Assembly (NCBI GenBank): GCA_965223035.1
Contig: OZ244980.1
Span: forward strand, 1,984,001-2,048,000
DNA from: CAMDPA01 sp965223035
Lineage (GTDB): Bacteria; Pseudomonadota; Alphaproteobacteria; Rhizobiales; Hyphomicrobiaceae
Direction of reading: 5' to 3'
Length of the DNA: 64,000 nt
The notes under the pieces were generated by a model. That model saw only the letters and a list, made by a program, of their open reading frames with translations. It ran no database searches and was not told the DNA's origin. Position 1 is the stretch's first letter. Each line of letters begins with the position of its first letter. Made by a program: the position numbers and the translations under genes. Shown here piece after piece: positions 24,940 to 32,790 of this stretch.

Positions 24940-26805
24940 ATGGCGGTCGGTCAAGCCACAGTCCCGAGCAGTTGGACGCGCGTGATTGATTATCTGTTCG
25001 GCCGCAACGCGCTGATCGGCGTGGCCTCGCTGATGCTGCTGCTGATCTCGGGCTACGCCACCTGGGCCGGCATGCACGATTTCATCGTCGGCGTCTCTCC
25101 GGTTGAGGGGTTGGGGCGGCAAGGTCCGGGCGGGATCAACGTGTCGCATGACCTGCTCGTCATCATCATCGTGACTGCGCTGACGTTTCTGATGTGGCTG
25201 GCGCTGCGTGAGACGTTCGGGGCTGGCCGCCGGCTCAGCGAGCGGCTTATCACGTTTCCGCTCTACCTGTTTCTGGCGGTGTGGTCGGTCGGGTTCGGCT
25301 ATGGATTTTGGTGGAGCTTGATCGCCGGTCAGGAAGCCACCCGGTCCTCCATTGCCGGACTGCAGGAGGACGCCCGCGACGCCGCTGCTGCCATCGCGGC
25401 CCGGCTTGACGCGGTGCGGGTTCAAATCGACAGCGTGGTGAGCTGGTCTGACAGTCAGATGTCGCGGGAGGAGACCAGCGGCAGCAGCTGCGGCATCCAG
25501 TCCGGCGCCGGTCGCGGCAAGCTGTACACCGCCCGCCGCAGCGTGCGCGACTCGGTCACCTCGCTGCGCGACAGCATCGACGGCGCCTGGCTTGCGCCCG
25601 TCAAGCGCGACCTTGAGCAGTTGCAGCAAGGGGTGACAGCGCCCCGTGGCGCCACCGTTGCCGAGCGACAACGCCTATTTGAGATGCGCGCCGCCGCGAT
25701 CCGCGGCAAAGCGCGATCGATCGCAGCCCGGTCGAATGAGCTGGGCAAATCCACCGCGGCGGAGATGCGGACGCTGGCTGCCGCGGTTTCAGTCAAGCCG
25801 GGCCGGCCTGGCTTCACCTGCTTCGACCCCACCCTCGCCCAGCGCTTGCGGCTGGCGGCCGATCAGGCGGATCAGCCGGCCCTCCTGAAGCTGCGTCAGG
25901 CAGCCTTCAACGAGGGTCCTGCCGGTACCGCCAACGCCATCAAGAGCCTGTGGCAGAATATCGGTACCTATGTCGTCAGCCTGGGTCAGTACGTGGTGTC
26001 CGCCGGCGCGGCCGGACAGACCACGACGGAGGCCGGCAACCCGATCACGGGCCGCGATCTCATCGCCCTGTTGGCCAGCATCGGCATCGATCTGGGAATC
26101 TTCGTGATGGCGCTGCTGGATCCGCCGGCCACGCAGCCGATCCGGCGCGATGGGCTCAGAGAGGCGCAATCTAATCTTCGGCAAGTGACCGAATCCACCA
26201 AGGCGCAGATCAGAGGAGCAATTCATACCGCGATTGCCCGCGCCGATGCGAGCTTGCAGTGGGTGCACGGTCATTTCATCCATCACGCCGGTCGGTCCTA
26301 TTTCGTGATCCCCAATCTCTATCGTGCCGATCGCAGTGAGGCGGGCAAGGCGGAGGAACAAAAGGCGCTGGCGATGAACCAGCTGGCCGGTGTGTTCTCC
26401 GATGTGAAACTGATTGAAGCGTTATCGCCGCGGGAGTTGAAGCGGGCGGCCGAGGAGGAAAAACGCGACAGCTTGACCGATCTCACCGTGATCCGAGCGG
26501 CGCATAAAAACCGGGCGGAGAGTGCGGCTGGGGCCGGTGAAGCCCGGCCAACCGCCATCCGCAATCATGGTCTGTTGTCGAAGGCGCAGCGCGCCCTCGA
26601 TATCGCTGGCTGGACCGAGTTCGCTCAGTCTGACGTTGAGATCTTCAAGGTGGTCGACGTGGAGGGTTTGACGCCGCTGTTGGACGTGCTGACCGAGGTC
26701 CGTCAGCAATCTGCCGCAAGCTCCGGTGGGCAAGCGCGCGCTGCTGAGGTGGCTGCGGCAGCGGCCGAGTCAAGAACGAACGGGTCAAGAAGCAACGAGG
26801 CATGA
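24940..26805 (+). CDS. Hypothetical membrane protein with four predicted helices and a long soluble region
   Basis: A 621-aa protein I do not recognise. ATG 24940 follows GGGAG; an in-frame upstream start at 24868 would add 24 polar residues. Three helices lie at about residues 24-44, 72-90 and 105-128, then a long soluble, partly coiled-coil domain (about 130-390), including repeated R/D-rich helices such as LQEDARDAAAAIAARLDAV. A fourth helix (LIALLASIGIDLGIFVMALL) is followed by a cytoplasmic tail of about 200 residues with an apparent folded domain (HHAGRSYFVIPNLYRADR, ELKRAAEEEKRDSLTDL) and an Ala/Gly/Ser-rich end. The layout resembles a sensor or scaffold in the inner membrane, which is only a guess from topology. 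Confidence 0.75.
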   Translation: MAVGQATVPSSWTRVIDYLFGRNALIGVASLMLLLISGYATWAGMHDFIVGVSPVEGLGRQGPGGINVSHDLLVIIIVTALTFLMWLALRETFGAGRRLSERLITFPLYLFLAVWSVGFGYGFWWSLIAGQEATRSSIAGLQEDARDAAAAIAARLDAVRVQIDSVVSWSDSQMSREETSGSSCGIQSGAGRGKLYTARRSVRDSVTSLRDSIDGAWLAPVKRDLEQLQQGVTAPRGATVAERQRLFEMRAAAIRGKARSIAARSNELGKSTAAEMRTLAAAVSVKPGRPGFTCFDPTLAQRLRLAADQADQPALLKLRQAAFNEGPAGTANAIKSLWQNIGTYVVSLGQYVVSAGAAGQTTTEAGNPITGRDLIALLASIGIDLGIFVMALLDPPATQPIRRDGLREAQSNLRQVTESTKAQIRGAIHTAIARADASLQWVHGHFIHHAGRSYFVIPNLYRADRSEAGKAEEQKALAMNQLAGVFSDVKLIEALSPRELKRAAEEEKRDSLTDLTVIRAAHKNRAESAAGAGEARPTAIRNHGLLSKAQRALDIAGWTEFAQSDVEIFKVVDVEGLTPLLDVLTEVRQQSAASSGGQARAAEVAAAAAESRTNGSRSNEA

Positions 26806-26935
26806 AGCAACGGGGCATCAAGGCAGGTTGAGGCGAGGCCTTGGCGCCGGAGCAGAAGCGTTAGACCCACAGCGGCTTGGATCAGCGCTGCGGCTTTGGT
26901 TTTATGGTGCTGTCGCCAACAGGAGCTGTCGCACC

Positions 26936-27736
26936 ATGACCGATGACGTGACTTTTGCGATCGAGGACGGCGTCCAGATCATCCGCCTCAACCGGCCTGC
27001 CAAAAAAAATGCGATCACTGCGCAGATGTACACCGCCATCGGCGAGGCGCTCGCGGTCGGTGATCGCCGCGACGACGTCGCCGTTCATGTCGTGCTCGGG
27101 GCGCCCGGCACCTTCAGTGCCGGCAGCGACATCGTGGAGTTTATCGAGCGGGCCAAGGGACGCACCGAGTTGAGTGGGCCGATCCTGCAGTTCATCCGCG
27201 ACCTGCCGAAGGTCGAGCGGCCCATGCTGGCCGCCGTCGATGGCATGGCGGTTGGCGTCGGCACCACGATGCTGCTGCATTTTGACCTGGTCTATGCTTC
27301 GCCATCCGCCACCTTCCGCACCCCGTTTCTCGATCTGGGCCTCGTTCCGGAAGCCGGTTCCAGCATGCTTGCGCCGGCGCGGATGGGTTATGCGCGTGCG
27401 TTCGAGTTGTTAGCCTTGGGCGAGACCTTTACCGCTGAGCGCGCGCTGCAGGCCGGCCTCGTCAACGCGATCCATCCCAGCGCAGAGGTGGAAGCGGTGA
27501 CCTTGGCCGCGGCGCGACGGCTGGCGCGCAAACCGCCGCGGGCATTGGCGCTGTGTCGCCAGCTGATGCGCAGCCCACCGGAGCTCGTCGGTGAACGCAT
27601 TGAACGAGAGGCGGAAATCTTCGCCCGGCGGCTGGTCTCACCTGAAGCCGCAGAGGCCTTCGCGGCGTTCGTCGAGAAGAGATCCCCGGACTTTGCGCGG
27701 ATTAAGGAAGCCGATCGGGGATCTGGTAGCCCGTGA
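26936..27736 (+). CDS. Enoyl-CoA hydratase/isomerase family protein
   Basis: A 266-aa crotonase-fold enzyme. ATG 26936 follows AGGAG (26921-26925). The N terminus VQIIRLNRPAKKNAIT is the usual beta-strand region. The oxyanion hole is formed by GAPGTFSAGSDIVEF and VDGMAVGVGTTMLLHFD. The catalytic-region Glu is present in LVPEAGSSML, while the second hydratase Glu is not evident (GAGTD-type loop replaced by GVGTT), so an isomerase or other crotonase reaction is possible. It acts on acyl-CoA in the cytoplasm. Its TGA stop directly abuts the CTAG of the next hairpin repeat. Confidence 0.88.
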   Translation: MTDDVTFAIEDGVQIIRLNRPAKKNAITAQMYTAIGEALAVGDRRDDVAVHVVLGAPGTFSAGSDIVEFIERAKGRTELSGPILQFIRDLPKVERPMLAAVDGMAVGVGTTMLLHFDLVYASPSATFRTPFLDLGLVPEAGSSMLAPARMGYARAFELLALGETFTAERALQAGLVNAIHPSAEVEAVTLAAARRLARKPPRALALCRQLMRSPPELVGERIEREAEIFARRLVSPEAAEAFAAFVEKRSPDFARIKEADRGSGSP

Positions 27737-27803
27737 CTAGATCATCGCGCCCTAAATCAGAACCGCAAAGCCGGTTCCGATTTAGGGCAGAAAGTTGCTC
27801 TAG
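27737..27803. repeat. CTAG-bounded hairpin element (family 1, copy 4), interrupted at its end by an IS
   Basis: CTAG, ATCATCGCGCC, CTAAATCAGAACCG, loop, CGGTTCCGATTTAG, GGCAGAAAGTTGCT, CTAG. The final CTAG (27800-27803) is the target of the IS copy that follows. An 11-bp direct repeat TAGCCCGTGAC lies on each side of the element plus IS (27727-27737 and 28643-28653). Confidence 0.88.
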
Positions 27804-27816
27804 GGCCTGTTGTGAT

Positions 27817-28158
27817 TCAGCGCGAGTGTATCACAGTTGCTGCCGCATAGATCATTGCACGGTAGCTGCTGTCAGTCTTCTCGCTGCGTGTGGCGATACG
27901 CTTGAACTCCTTGAGTTTGCAGAAGAAGTTCTCGATGAGGTGGCGCCATTTGTAGATCTCCTCGTCGATTTGGAGACGCCGTTTTCGTTTTGGTCTTTGC
28001 GAGATGACGATGCCGGCACCCCGCGCGTTCAGTTCATCAATGATCCAGTTGCAATCGTAGGCCTTGTCAGCGATCAGCGCTGCGAACTCGACCTTCTCGA
28101 TCAGCGGTGCGACGCCGACCGTATCGTAGCGATTTCCGGGCAGCAGAACGAAGCGCAC
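27817..28158 (-). CDS. IS5-family transposase, C-terminal frame (orfB), copy 1
   Basis: The second transposase frame. An internal ATG at 28158 gives 113 aa, but family similarity continues upstream in this frame to about 28240, so it is normally reached by -1 frameshift from orfA. It has the second catalytic Asp in LIADKAYDC and the Glu in HLIENFFCKLKEFKRIATR, the DDE signature of the IS5 family. It ends 14 nt from the IS end. Confidence 0.85.
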   Translation of the reverse strand: MRFVLLPGNRYDTVGVAPLIEKVEFAALIADKAYDCNWIIDELNARGAGIVISQRPKRKRRLQIDEEIYKWRHLIENFFCKLKEFKRIATRSEKTDSSYRAMIYAAATVIHSR

Positions 28159-28178
28159 GAGACTGCCGAGGGCGTCGG

Positions 28179-28568
28179 TCAGTGCGACAATCTTCGTTGT
28201 CCACCCGCCCTTCGACTTGCCGATGGCCTGACTTTGAGTCCCCCTTTTGCGCCGTGTCCGTGGCGATGGACATGGACGATGGTGGCATCGATCATCGCGT
28301 ACTCCATGTCCGGATCATCGGATAGAGCGTTGAAAATTTTCGCAAAAACATCACGCGCAGCCCAATAACGAAAGCGCTGAAACACCGTATTCCAATTGCC
28401 GAATTCCGATGGCAGGTCGCGCCATGGACTGCCCGTGCGAACGATCCACAGAACGGCTTCGATGAACACCCGACCATCACCACCGGTGCGACCGGCATCG
28501 GTCTTCTTGCCCAGACAAAGCGGCTCAATCTTTTCCCACTGACGATCTGTCAAACAGTAACGAATCAT
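28179..28568 (-). CDS. IS5-family transposase, N-terminal frame (orfA), copy 1
   Basis: A 129-aa frame starting MIRYCLTDRQWEKIEPL, the usual N terminus of IS5/IS427 transposases, followed by FIEAVLWIVRTGSPWRDLPSEFG and the first catalytic Asp in EYAMIDATIVHVHRHG. At HGAKGG the frame leaves the family sequence; a -1 shift on the run AAAAGGGGG restores it (GTQSQAIGKSKGGW) and joins orfB. The same arrangement is found in the second copy, so either the shift is programmed or the parent copy was already split. An open upstream extension to 28655 crosses the IS end and is not meaningful. Confidence 0.85.
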   Translation of the reverse strand: MIRYCLTDRQWEKIEPLCLGKKTDAGRTGGDGRVFIEAVLWIVRTGSPWRDLPSEFGNWNTVFQRFRYWAARDVFAKIFNALSDDPDMEYAMIDATIVHVHRHGHGAKGGLKVRPSASRRAGGQRRLSH

Positions 28569-28671
28569 TTGCAGCCCCCTGTTTTGGGAGCTTGAATCAC
28601 AAACCAGGTCCAAAGTGAATCCTGATTCCCAACAGGCCCTAGTAGCCCGTGACATGTCGAACCGACAACGG

Positions 28672-29142
28672 CTATTTCAGTTCGAACTCGCCGTTGATCT
28701 CAACGGGAATGCCGTGCGGCAGTTCGTACATGCCGACCGCTGAACGCGCATGCTGGCCGTTGACCGGTCCCAACAGCTCGTAGAAAAAGTCCGATGCACC
28801 GTCGATCACCTGCGGCATGCGGTCGAAGCCGGGTGCGGCGTTGACCATGCCGAACAAGCGGATCAGGCGTTTGATCCGATCGAGGTCGCCGAGTTCTTGT
28901 TTCAGGCTGGCCAAAATCGACAGCGCGACAGCGCGGGCGGCCACATAGCCCTCCTCAGCGGTCAGCTCTTGGCCGACCTTGCCCCGCGGCTTAACCCCGG
29001 GACCCTGCAGGTCGCGCCCGTGTCCCGACACAAAAACAATCTGGCCGACGACGACACAGCCGGTGCGGTTCGGATTGGGGAACACGAACGGGGCCGGCAA
29101 CGTATGCCCCATCGCTGCAATCTTGGCCTCCAAGTTGCTCAA
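28672..29142 (-). CDS. RidA/YjgF family protein
   Basis: A 156-aa member of the longer RidA-like subgroup. TTG 29142 is preferred because AAGGAGAGG lies just upstream and the family N terminus SNLEAKIAAMGHTLPAP follows; an ATG at 29181 has no such support. Core segments are VVGQIVFVSGHG, LTAEEGYVAARAVALSILASLKQELGDLD, IKRLIRLFGMVNAAPGFDRMPQVIDGASDFFYELLG and HARSAVGMYELPHGIPVEINGEFE. The Arg of classic RidA imine deaminases is represented by ARSAVG. It probably hydrolyses reactive enamine or imine intermediates in the cytoplasm, but this subgroup is poorly defined. The IS lies just downstream. Confidence 0.88.
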   Translation of the reverse strand: MSNLEAKIAAMGHTLPAPFVFPNPNRTGCVVVGQIVFVSGHGRDLQGPGVKPRGKVGQELTAEEGYVAARAVALSILASLKQELGDLDRIKRLIRLFGMVNAAPGFDRMPQVIDGASDFFYELLGPVNGQHARSAVGMYELPHGIPVEINGEFELK

Positions 29143-29217
29143 CGGCCCTCTCCTTGTTGCACGTTTTGCCTGACCAACCATGCGGCCCGCCCCGCGGGAG
29201 GCGCGATGCGGGCGACC

Positions 29218-29349
29218 AACAGCTCAGCGGTTCAGGATCGGCTGGACCCGTCCCGCTCCCCAGCCGGCCGCCCATCGCATCCCGCCATCGCGTGGCTGGG
29301 TCGGCAACCGGCCGGCAACACTCATCCGCCTCAGGCGAACCCGATCTAG
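29218..29349. repeat. Family 2 intergenic repeat (reversed), ending at a gene's stop
   Basis: On the minus strand it reads CTAGATCGGGTTCGCCTGAGG, then CGGATGAG, GCCGGCC, and ends near GGGAGCGGGACGGGTCCAGC, matching copies at 49937, 51161 and 61056. Its CTAG (29346-29349) contains the TAG stop of the GST gene at 29346. It fills the gap between the GST and RidA genes. Confidence 0.7.
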
Positions 29350-29957
29350 GCAAGTCCCTCCGCGGCCATCGCCGCCTGGACATGGGGACGCGCCGCGACG
29401 CGCGCATGGAAGGCAGCGAGGTTCGGAAACTCACTTGCCAGATCGATGGCCACGGTCGGCCTTTTGGTCCAGTTCAACACTGTGAACAGGTAGGCATCGG
29501 CAACGCTGAACTCGGAGCCCATCAGGTAATCATGGGCGGCGAGATGTTTGTCGACGACGCCCAGTCGATGCCGCAGCCGGTCGCGCAGCACCGATTTCGA
29601 CTCGTCTTGGACCTTCGGGTTAAACAGCGGTGAGAAACCCTTGTGCAATTCGCTGGTGATGTAGTTGAGCCAAGTCATCAGCCGATAGCGCTCCGGGCTG
29701 CCAAAGGCCGGCACGAGTTGACCCGCCTTGTCGCCCAGGTACTGCACGATGACCGGCCCCTCGGTGACGATGGTGCCGTCGTCGGCTTCCAGTGCCGGCA
29801 CGTAGCCGCCTGGGTTCTTGCTCCAGAAATCTCCGCCGTCCTCAGTCTTTTTCGCAGCCAGGTCCACCTTGACCATGGTGAAGGGCGTCTGGGTCTCGCG
29901 CAACACGATATGAGGGGACAACGAGCACGCGCCGGCTGCGTAATACAACTTTACCAT
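29346..29957 (-). CDS. Glutathione S-transferase, beta-class-like
   Basis: A 203-aa GST. ATG 29957, after GGAGGAAGG, starts the classic bacterial N terminus MVKLYYAAGACSLSPHIVLRE with the beta-class Cys10-equivalent in GACS. Glutathione-binding region: NPGGYVPALEADDGTIVTEGPVIVQYL. The helical domain includes LNYITSELHKGFSPLFNP and FSVADAYLFTVLNW with the N-capping box. It conjugates or reduces electrophiles with glutathione in the cytoplasm. It is divergent from fabI, with about 230 nt between them holding both promoters. The TAG stop is in the CTAG of a family 2 repeat. Confidence 0.92.
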   Translation of the reverse strand: MVKLYYAAGACSLSPHIVLRETQTPFTMVKVDLAAKKTEDGGDFWSKNPGGYVPALEADDGTIVTEGPVIVQYLGDKAGQLVPAFGSPERYRLMTWLNYITSELHKGFSPLFNPKVQDESKSVLRDRLRHRLGVVDKHLAAHDYLMGSEFSVADAYLFTVLNWTKRPTVAIDLASEFPNLAAFHARVAARPHVQAAMAAEGLA

Positions 29958-30191
29958 GTCAGGGCCTTCCTCCAGGCAATTGATTGCGGAATGTCGATGG
30001 GCTGGATCACACTGCACCTGGTCGCTGGGAGATGCAATATCCGCCATGGCGCCCAACACGGCGCCGCGGCCCAACGGTCGGCGGCAACGGGAAACCTGGG
30101 GGGCGCCGAAGAAGACAGTTGCATTGGATCGTTCAAGCCGCTGTTGTAGGATGAACATGCTTTCGCTCGAACGTTTACAAGGCAAACACGG

Positions 30192-31046
30192 ATGAGTGGA
30201 CCGGAGGTTGTCGCCGCCACGCCCACGGCTTCACTGATGGGCGGGAAGCGCGGGCTGGTAATGGGAGTTGCCAACAATCGCTCGATCGCCTGGGGGATCG
30301 CCAAGGCGGTGGTGTCGGCGGGCGCAGAGGTGGCGCTGACCTATCAAGGGGAAGCGTTGAAGAAGCGCGTTGTCCCGCTTGCAGATGAGCTGGGCTGCAC
30401 GCTCGTTTTGCCTTGCGACGTGACCGATGCCGCGTCCATGGAGAGCCTATTCGCCAGGCTGGGACAAGAATGGGAGGCGCTTGATTTTCTCGTCCACGCC
30501 ATCGCGTTCTCCGACAAAGCCGAACTCGACGGGCGTTACGTCGACACCTCGGAGAAGAACTTCACGCAGACCATGTTGGTGTCCTGCTATTCGCTGACGG
30601 CGCTGGCCAAACGAGCCGAACCCCTGATGAACCACGGTGGCTCGCTGCTGACACTCACCTACTATGGTGCCGAGAAGGTGATGCCGCACTACAATGTGAT
30701 GGGCGTGGCGAAAGCGGCGCTGGAGGCAAGTGTGCGCTATCTCGCGGCCGACCTCGGGCCGCGCGCGATCCGCGTCAATGCCATTTCCGCCGGACCGATC
30801 AAAACGCTGGCGGCATCCGGAATTGCCGATTTCCGTTATATTCTGAAATGGAACGAATATAATTCTGCGATGCGGCGCACCGTCGACATCGAGGAAGTGG
30901 GCGCCTCAGCCCTTTATTTGTTATCGGATCTTTCCCGTGGGGTGACCGGAGAAGTCCATCACGTCGATGCCGGCTATCACATCCAGGGTATGAAGAATGA
31001 AGATGCGCCGGACATTTCCGTCGTCAGATCGGACGAGAATGGCTGA
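30192..31046 (+). CDS. fabI: Enoyl-[acyl-carrier-protein] reductase (NADH), FabI
   Basis: A 284-aa SDR-type enoyl reductase. The N terminus has the FabI nucleotide motif GKRGLVMGVANNRSIAWGIA, then VLPCDVTD, LVHAIAFSDKAELDGRYVDTS and the active-site pattern Y-x6-K in YYGAEKVMPHYNVMGVAKAAL (Tyr before VMPHYNVMG and Lys in VAKA). The end, RGVTGEVHHVDAGYHIQGM, is typical. It performs the last reduction of fatty-acid elongation. Being on the opposite strand from the GST and next to the zinc-protease gene, it has no fatty-acid neighbours here, as is common in the group. Start ATG 30192 has a weak ribosome site. Confidence 0.95.
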   Translation: MSGPEVVAATPTASLMGGKRGLVMGVANNRSIAWGIAKAVVSAGAEVALTYQGEALKKRVVPLADELGCTLVLPCDVTDAASMESLFARLGQEWEALDFLVHAIAFSDKAELDGRYVDTSEKNFTQTMLVSCYSLTALAKRAEPLMNHGGSLLTLTYYGAEKVMPHYNVMGVAKAALEASVRYLAADLGPRAIRVNAISAGPIKTLAASGIADFRYILKWNEYNSAMRRTVDIEEVGASALYLLSDLSRGVTGEVHHVDAGYHIQGMKNEDAPDISVVRSDENG

Positions 31047-31070
31047 GCCCCAAGTTGAAGCGGGTGCGTC

Positions 31071-32336
31071 GTGCCGAGGCCCGTGATTATCGGCCGGGAA
31101 GAATGGCTTGCCTTACCGGGCCTCGGCCTGCCTGCGATCAAGGCCAAGATCGATACCGGCACCAGGACCTCGGCGCTGCATGTGTCCAGTATCGACACCT
31201 ATGGACCGATCGATCGGCCGATGGTGCATCTGCGTATGCAGCCGGTTGCGGGGCGCCCAGACATCGTGGTTGCCAGCACCATGCCGCTGGTCGGACGGCG
31301 CGAGGTGACGAGCTCCAACGGTGAAACCGAGTCGCGCTACGTCATCGAGACGACGGTGCAGCTGGCCGGACGGTGCTGGCCGATCGAGATCGGGCTCGCC
31401 AACCGACGGGGCATGGCCTACCGGATGCTGCTGGGTCGTCAGGCGATAGCGCCGCATATGATGGTCGATCCGGCTCAGTCATTCTGCCAAGAGCGGTTGT
31501 CGTATGACTTGTACCGTGTCGCAAGCCGGCGGACGCGGCGGCCCCGTGAATTGCAGATCGCGCTGGTGGCCCGCGATCCTGAAAGCCCTTCGAGCCGCAT
31601 GTTGTCGCGTGCCGCACAGGCGCGCGGGCATGTGCTGACCGCGCTTGATCTGTCACAGCTTGAGCCGAGCTTTGGCGCGGATGGGCCGGGTTTGCGCTAT
31701 GCCGGCGCTCCGATCACGCAGTTTGATGCGGTGATCCCGCGGGTGGGACCGCGTGATGGTCGGATCGGCGCCGCCGTGGTGCGGCAGTTGGAGATGATGG
31801 GGAGCTTCGCCATCAATTCCGGCGATGCGCTTGACCGTCGGGCAAGTCGGATCGCCACGCTGCAGGCGCTGAGCCGCAGCGGCGTATCACATCGCTTACC
31901 CAGTACGGCGAGCCAGGCCAGGGTAGCCGAACGTGGCCGGAACCGGCTGCCGTCGGCGGCGGGATCGGCGCGTTTGAGCTGCTTGGTGGTGGGCGATGAG
32001 GTCGCCGCCGTGCTTCATGTCCACCCGCATGCGGCCGACGAAGCGGAGGTCGCGATGCTTCGAACGCTGGCGCGCCGGGCAGCGCGCGCCTTGGATCTAG
32101 AATTGGCTGCTGTCGATATCGATATCGAGCGGCCCGCGCCACAGGTGATCGGCGTTTCGGCGCGTCCGTCGCTGGAGCGATTTGCCCGGCAAGCTGGGCG
32201 AACGGCGGTCGACTGCGTGGTTCAGCTGTTAGAGCGTCGCGTCAATGTCGCGGCCGATGCCAGATGGGAAAGAAACATGCGCGCTACGCGTCGGCGGTGG
32301 AGCCGACCTCAGAGCAAAGTGGACTTGGCACAATGA
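31071..32336 (+). CDS. RimB-like (ATP-dependent zinc protease family) domain fused to a RimK-like region lacking the ATP-grasp core
   Basis: A 421-aa fusion. Residues 1-145 are a retropepsin-like domain of the family called ATP-dependent zinc protease (RimB): VIIGREEWLALPGLGLPAIKAKIDTG, with DTGTRTSAL at 28-36, and GLANRRGMAYRMLLGRQAI. Residues 160-265 match RimK's N-terminal domain (RMLSRAAQARGHVLTALDL, FDAVIPRVG, VVRQLEMMGSFAINS). Residues 265-385 should be ATP-grasp, but the segment with the ATP-binding lysine, glycine loop and metal-binding Glu/Asn is gone; only ends such as LSCLVVGDEVAAV remain. RimK ligates glutamate; this one probably cannot, so it is likely a protease or a scaffold. 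The start has no strong ribosome site. Confidence 0.78.
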   Translation: MPRPVIIGREEWLALPGLGLPAIKAKIDTGTRTSALHVSSIDTYGPIDRPMVHLRMQPVAGRPDIVVASTMPLVGRREVTSSNGETESRYVIETTVQLAGRCWPIEIGLANRRGMAYRMLLGRQAIAPHMMVDPAQSFCQERLSYDLYRVASRRTRRPRELQIALVARDPESPSSRMLSRAAQARGHVLTALDLSQLEPSFGADGPGLRYAGAPITQFDAVIPRVGPRDGRIGAAVVRQLEMMGSFAINSGDALDRRASRIATLQALSRSGVSHRLPSTASQARVAERGRNRLPSAAGSARLSCLVVGDEVAAVLHVHPHAADEAEVAMLRTLARRAARALDLELAAVDIDIERPAPQVIGVSARPSLERFARQAGRTAVDCVVQLLERRVNVAADARWERNMRATRRRWSRPQSKVDLAQ

Positions 32337-32790
32337 CGATGTCGCGGCTTGGCGGGTGGATCGGCATCGCACGCCGTTGCGCGCCAGGTGTCGGATCGGC
32401 GATCGGGTGGCAAGCTGCCGTCGATCGGGTGATGCTGACCGCCGGCGGGAACGCGGGCCGGGGTTGGTGAGTGTGCGGGCCCCCGCTACCCGCACACGGA
32501 CTCTATTAAGATATTGAATTGGAAATGCAACCCCTGCGTGTGAGTTGCGCTGCCATTTGCCTGCCGCAGTGACTTAATGGACCCAGGTCAGTGCGCCGAT
32601 CGATGCCGGCGCGGCGGCCGCTCGGCTGAGGGGCAGGCAAAGCCGGCGTTGCAGGCCGCAGGTGTCGCCGTGCGACGAATCCTGTGACGCTGCTGTGGTT
32701 CGGTGTCGTCAGACCGTCCCGGTTATGGCAGGCAAGAGCAAGCCGCAGGTCAAGCGCACGTCGTCATTGGAACCATGGGAGCCGGAGCCG
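32337..32790. other. Gene-free stretch of 454 nt
   Basis: It lies between the zinc-protease/RimK-like gene and the pdxA-like gene. It holds a 9-bp perfect hairpin (32471-32497). I see no repeat element and no supported small gene; in-frame extension of the pdxA-like gene to 32662 is possible but has no ribosome site. Confidence 0.55.
32471..32497 (+). terminator. Hairpin downstream of the RimB/RimK-like gene, possible terminator
   Basis: GTGTGCGGG and its complement form a 9-bp perfect stem with a 9-nt loop. No T run follows, so intrinsic termination is unlikely to be strong; it may end or stabilise the transcript. Confidence 0.35.

Larger units (their letters stand above)
27803..28639 (-). 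mobile_element. IS5-family insertion sequence, copy 1
   Basis: An 837-bp element with imperfect terminal inverted repeats beginning GGGCCTGTTG (the other end reads GGGCCTGTTGGGAATCAGG inward). It is flanked on both sides by CTAG, i.e. a TA or CTAG target duplication as in the IS427 group of the IS5 family. It encodes a DDE transposase in two overlapping frames on the minus strand. A copy that appears identical lies at 60073-60909 in the same orientation. Both copies sit at the CTAG next to the GTTGCT end of a hairpin element. Confidence 0.93.

Noticed and set aside
27755..27803. Hairpin elements as simple rho-independent terminators
   Set aside because: The stems are strong, but no T run follows, copies occur in both orientations, and the conserved outer arms and CTAG borders are not needed for termination.
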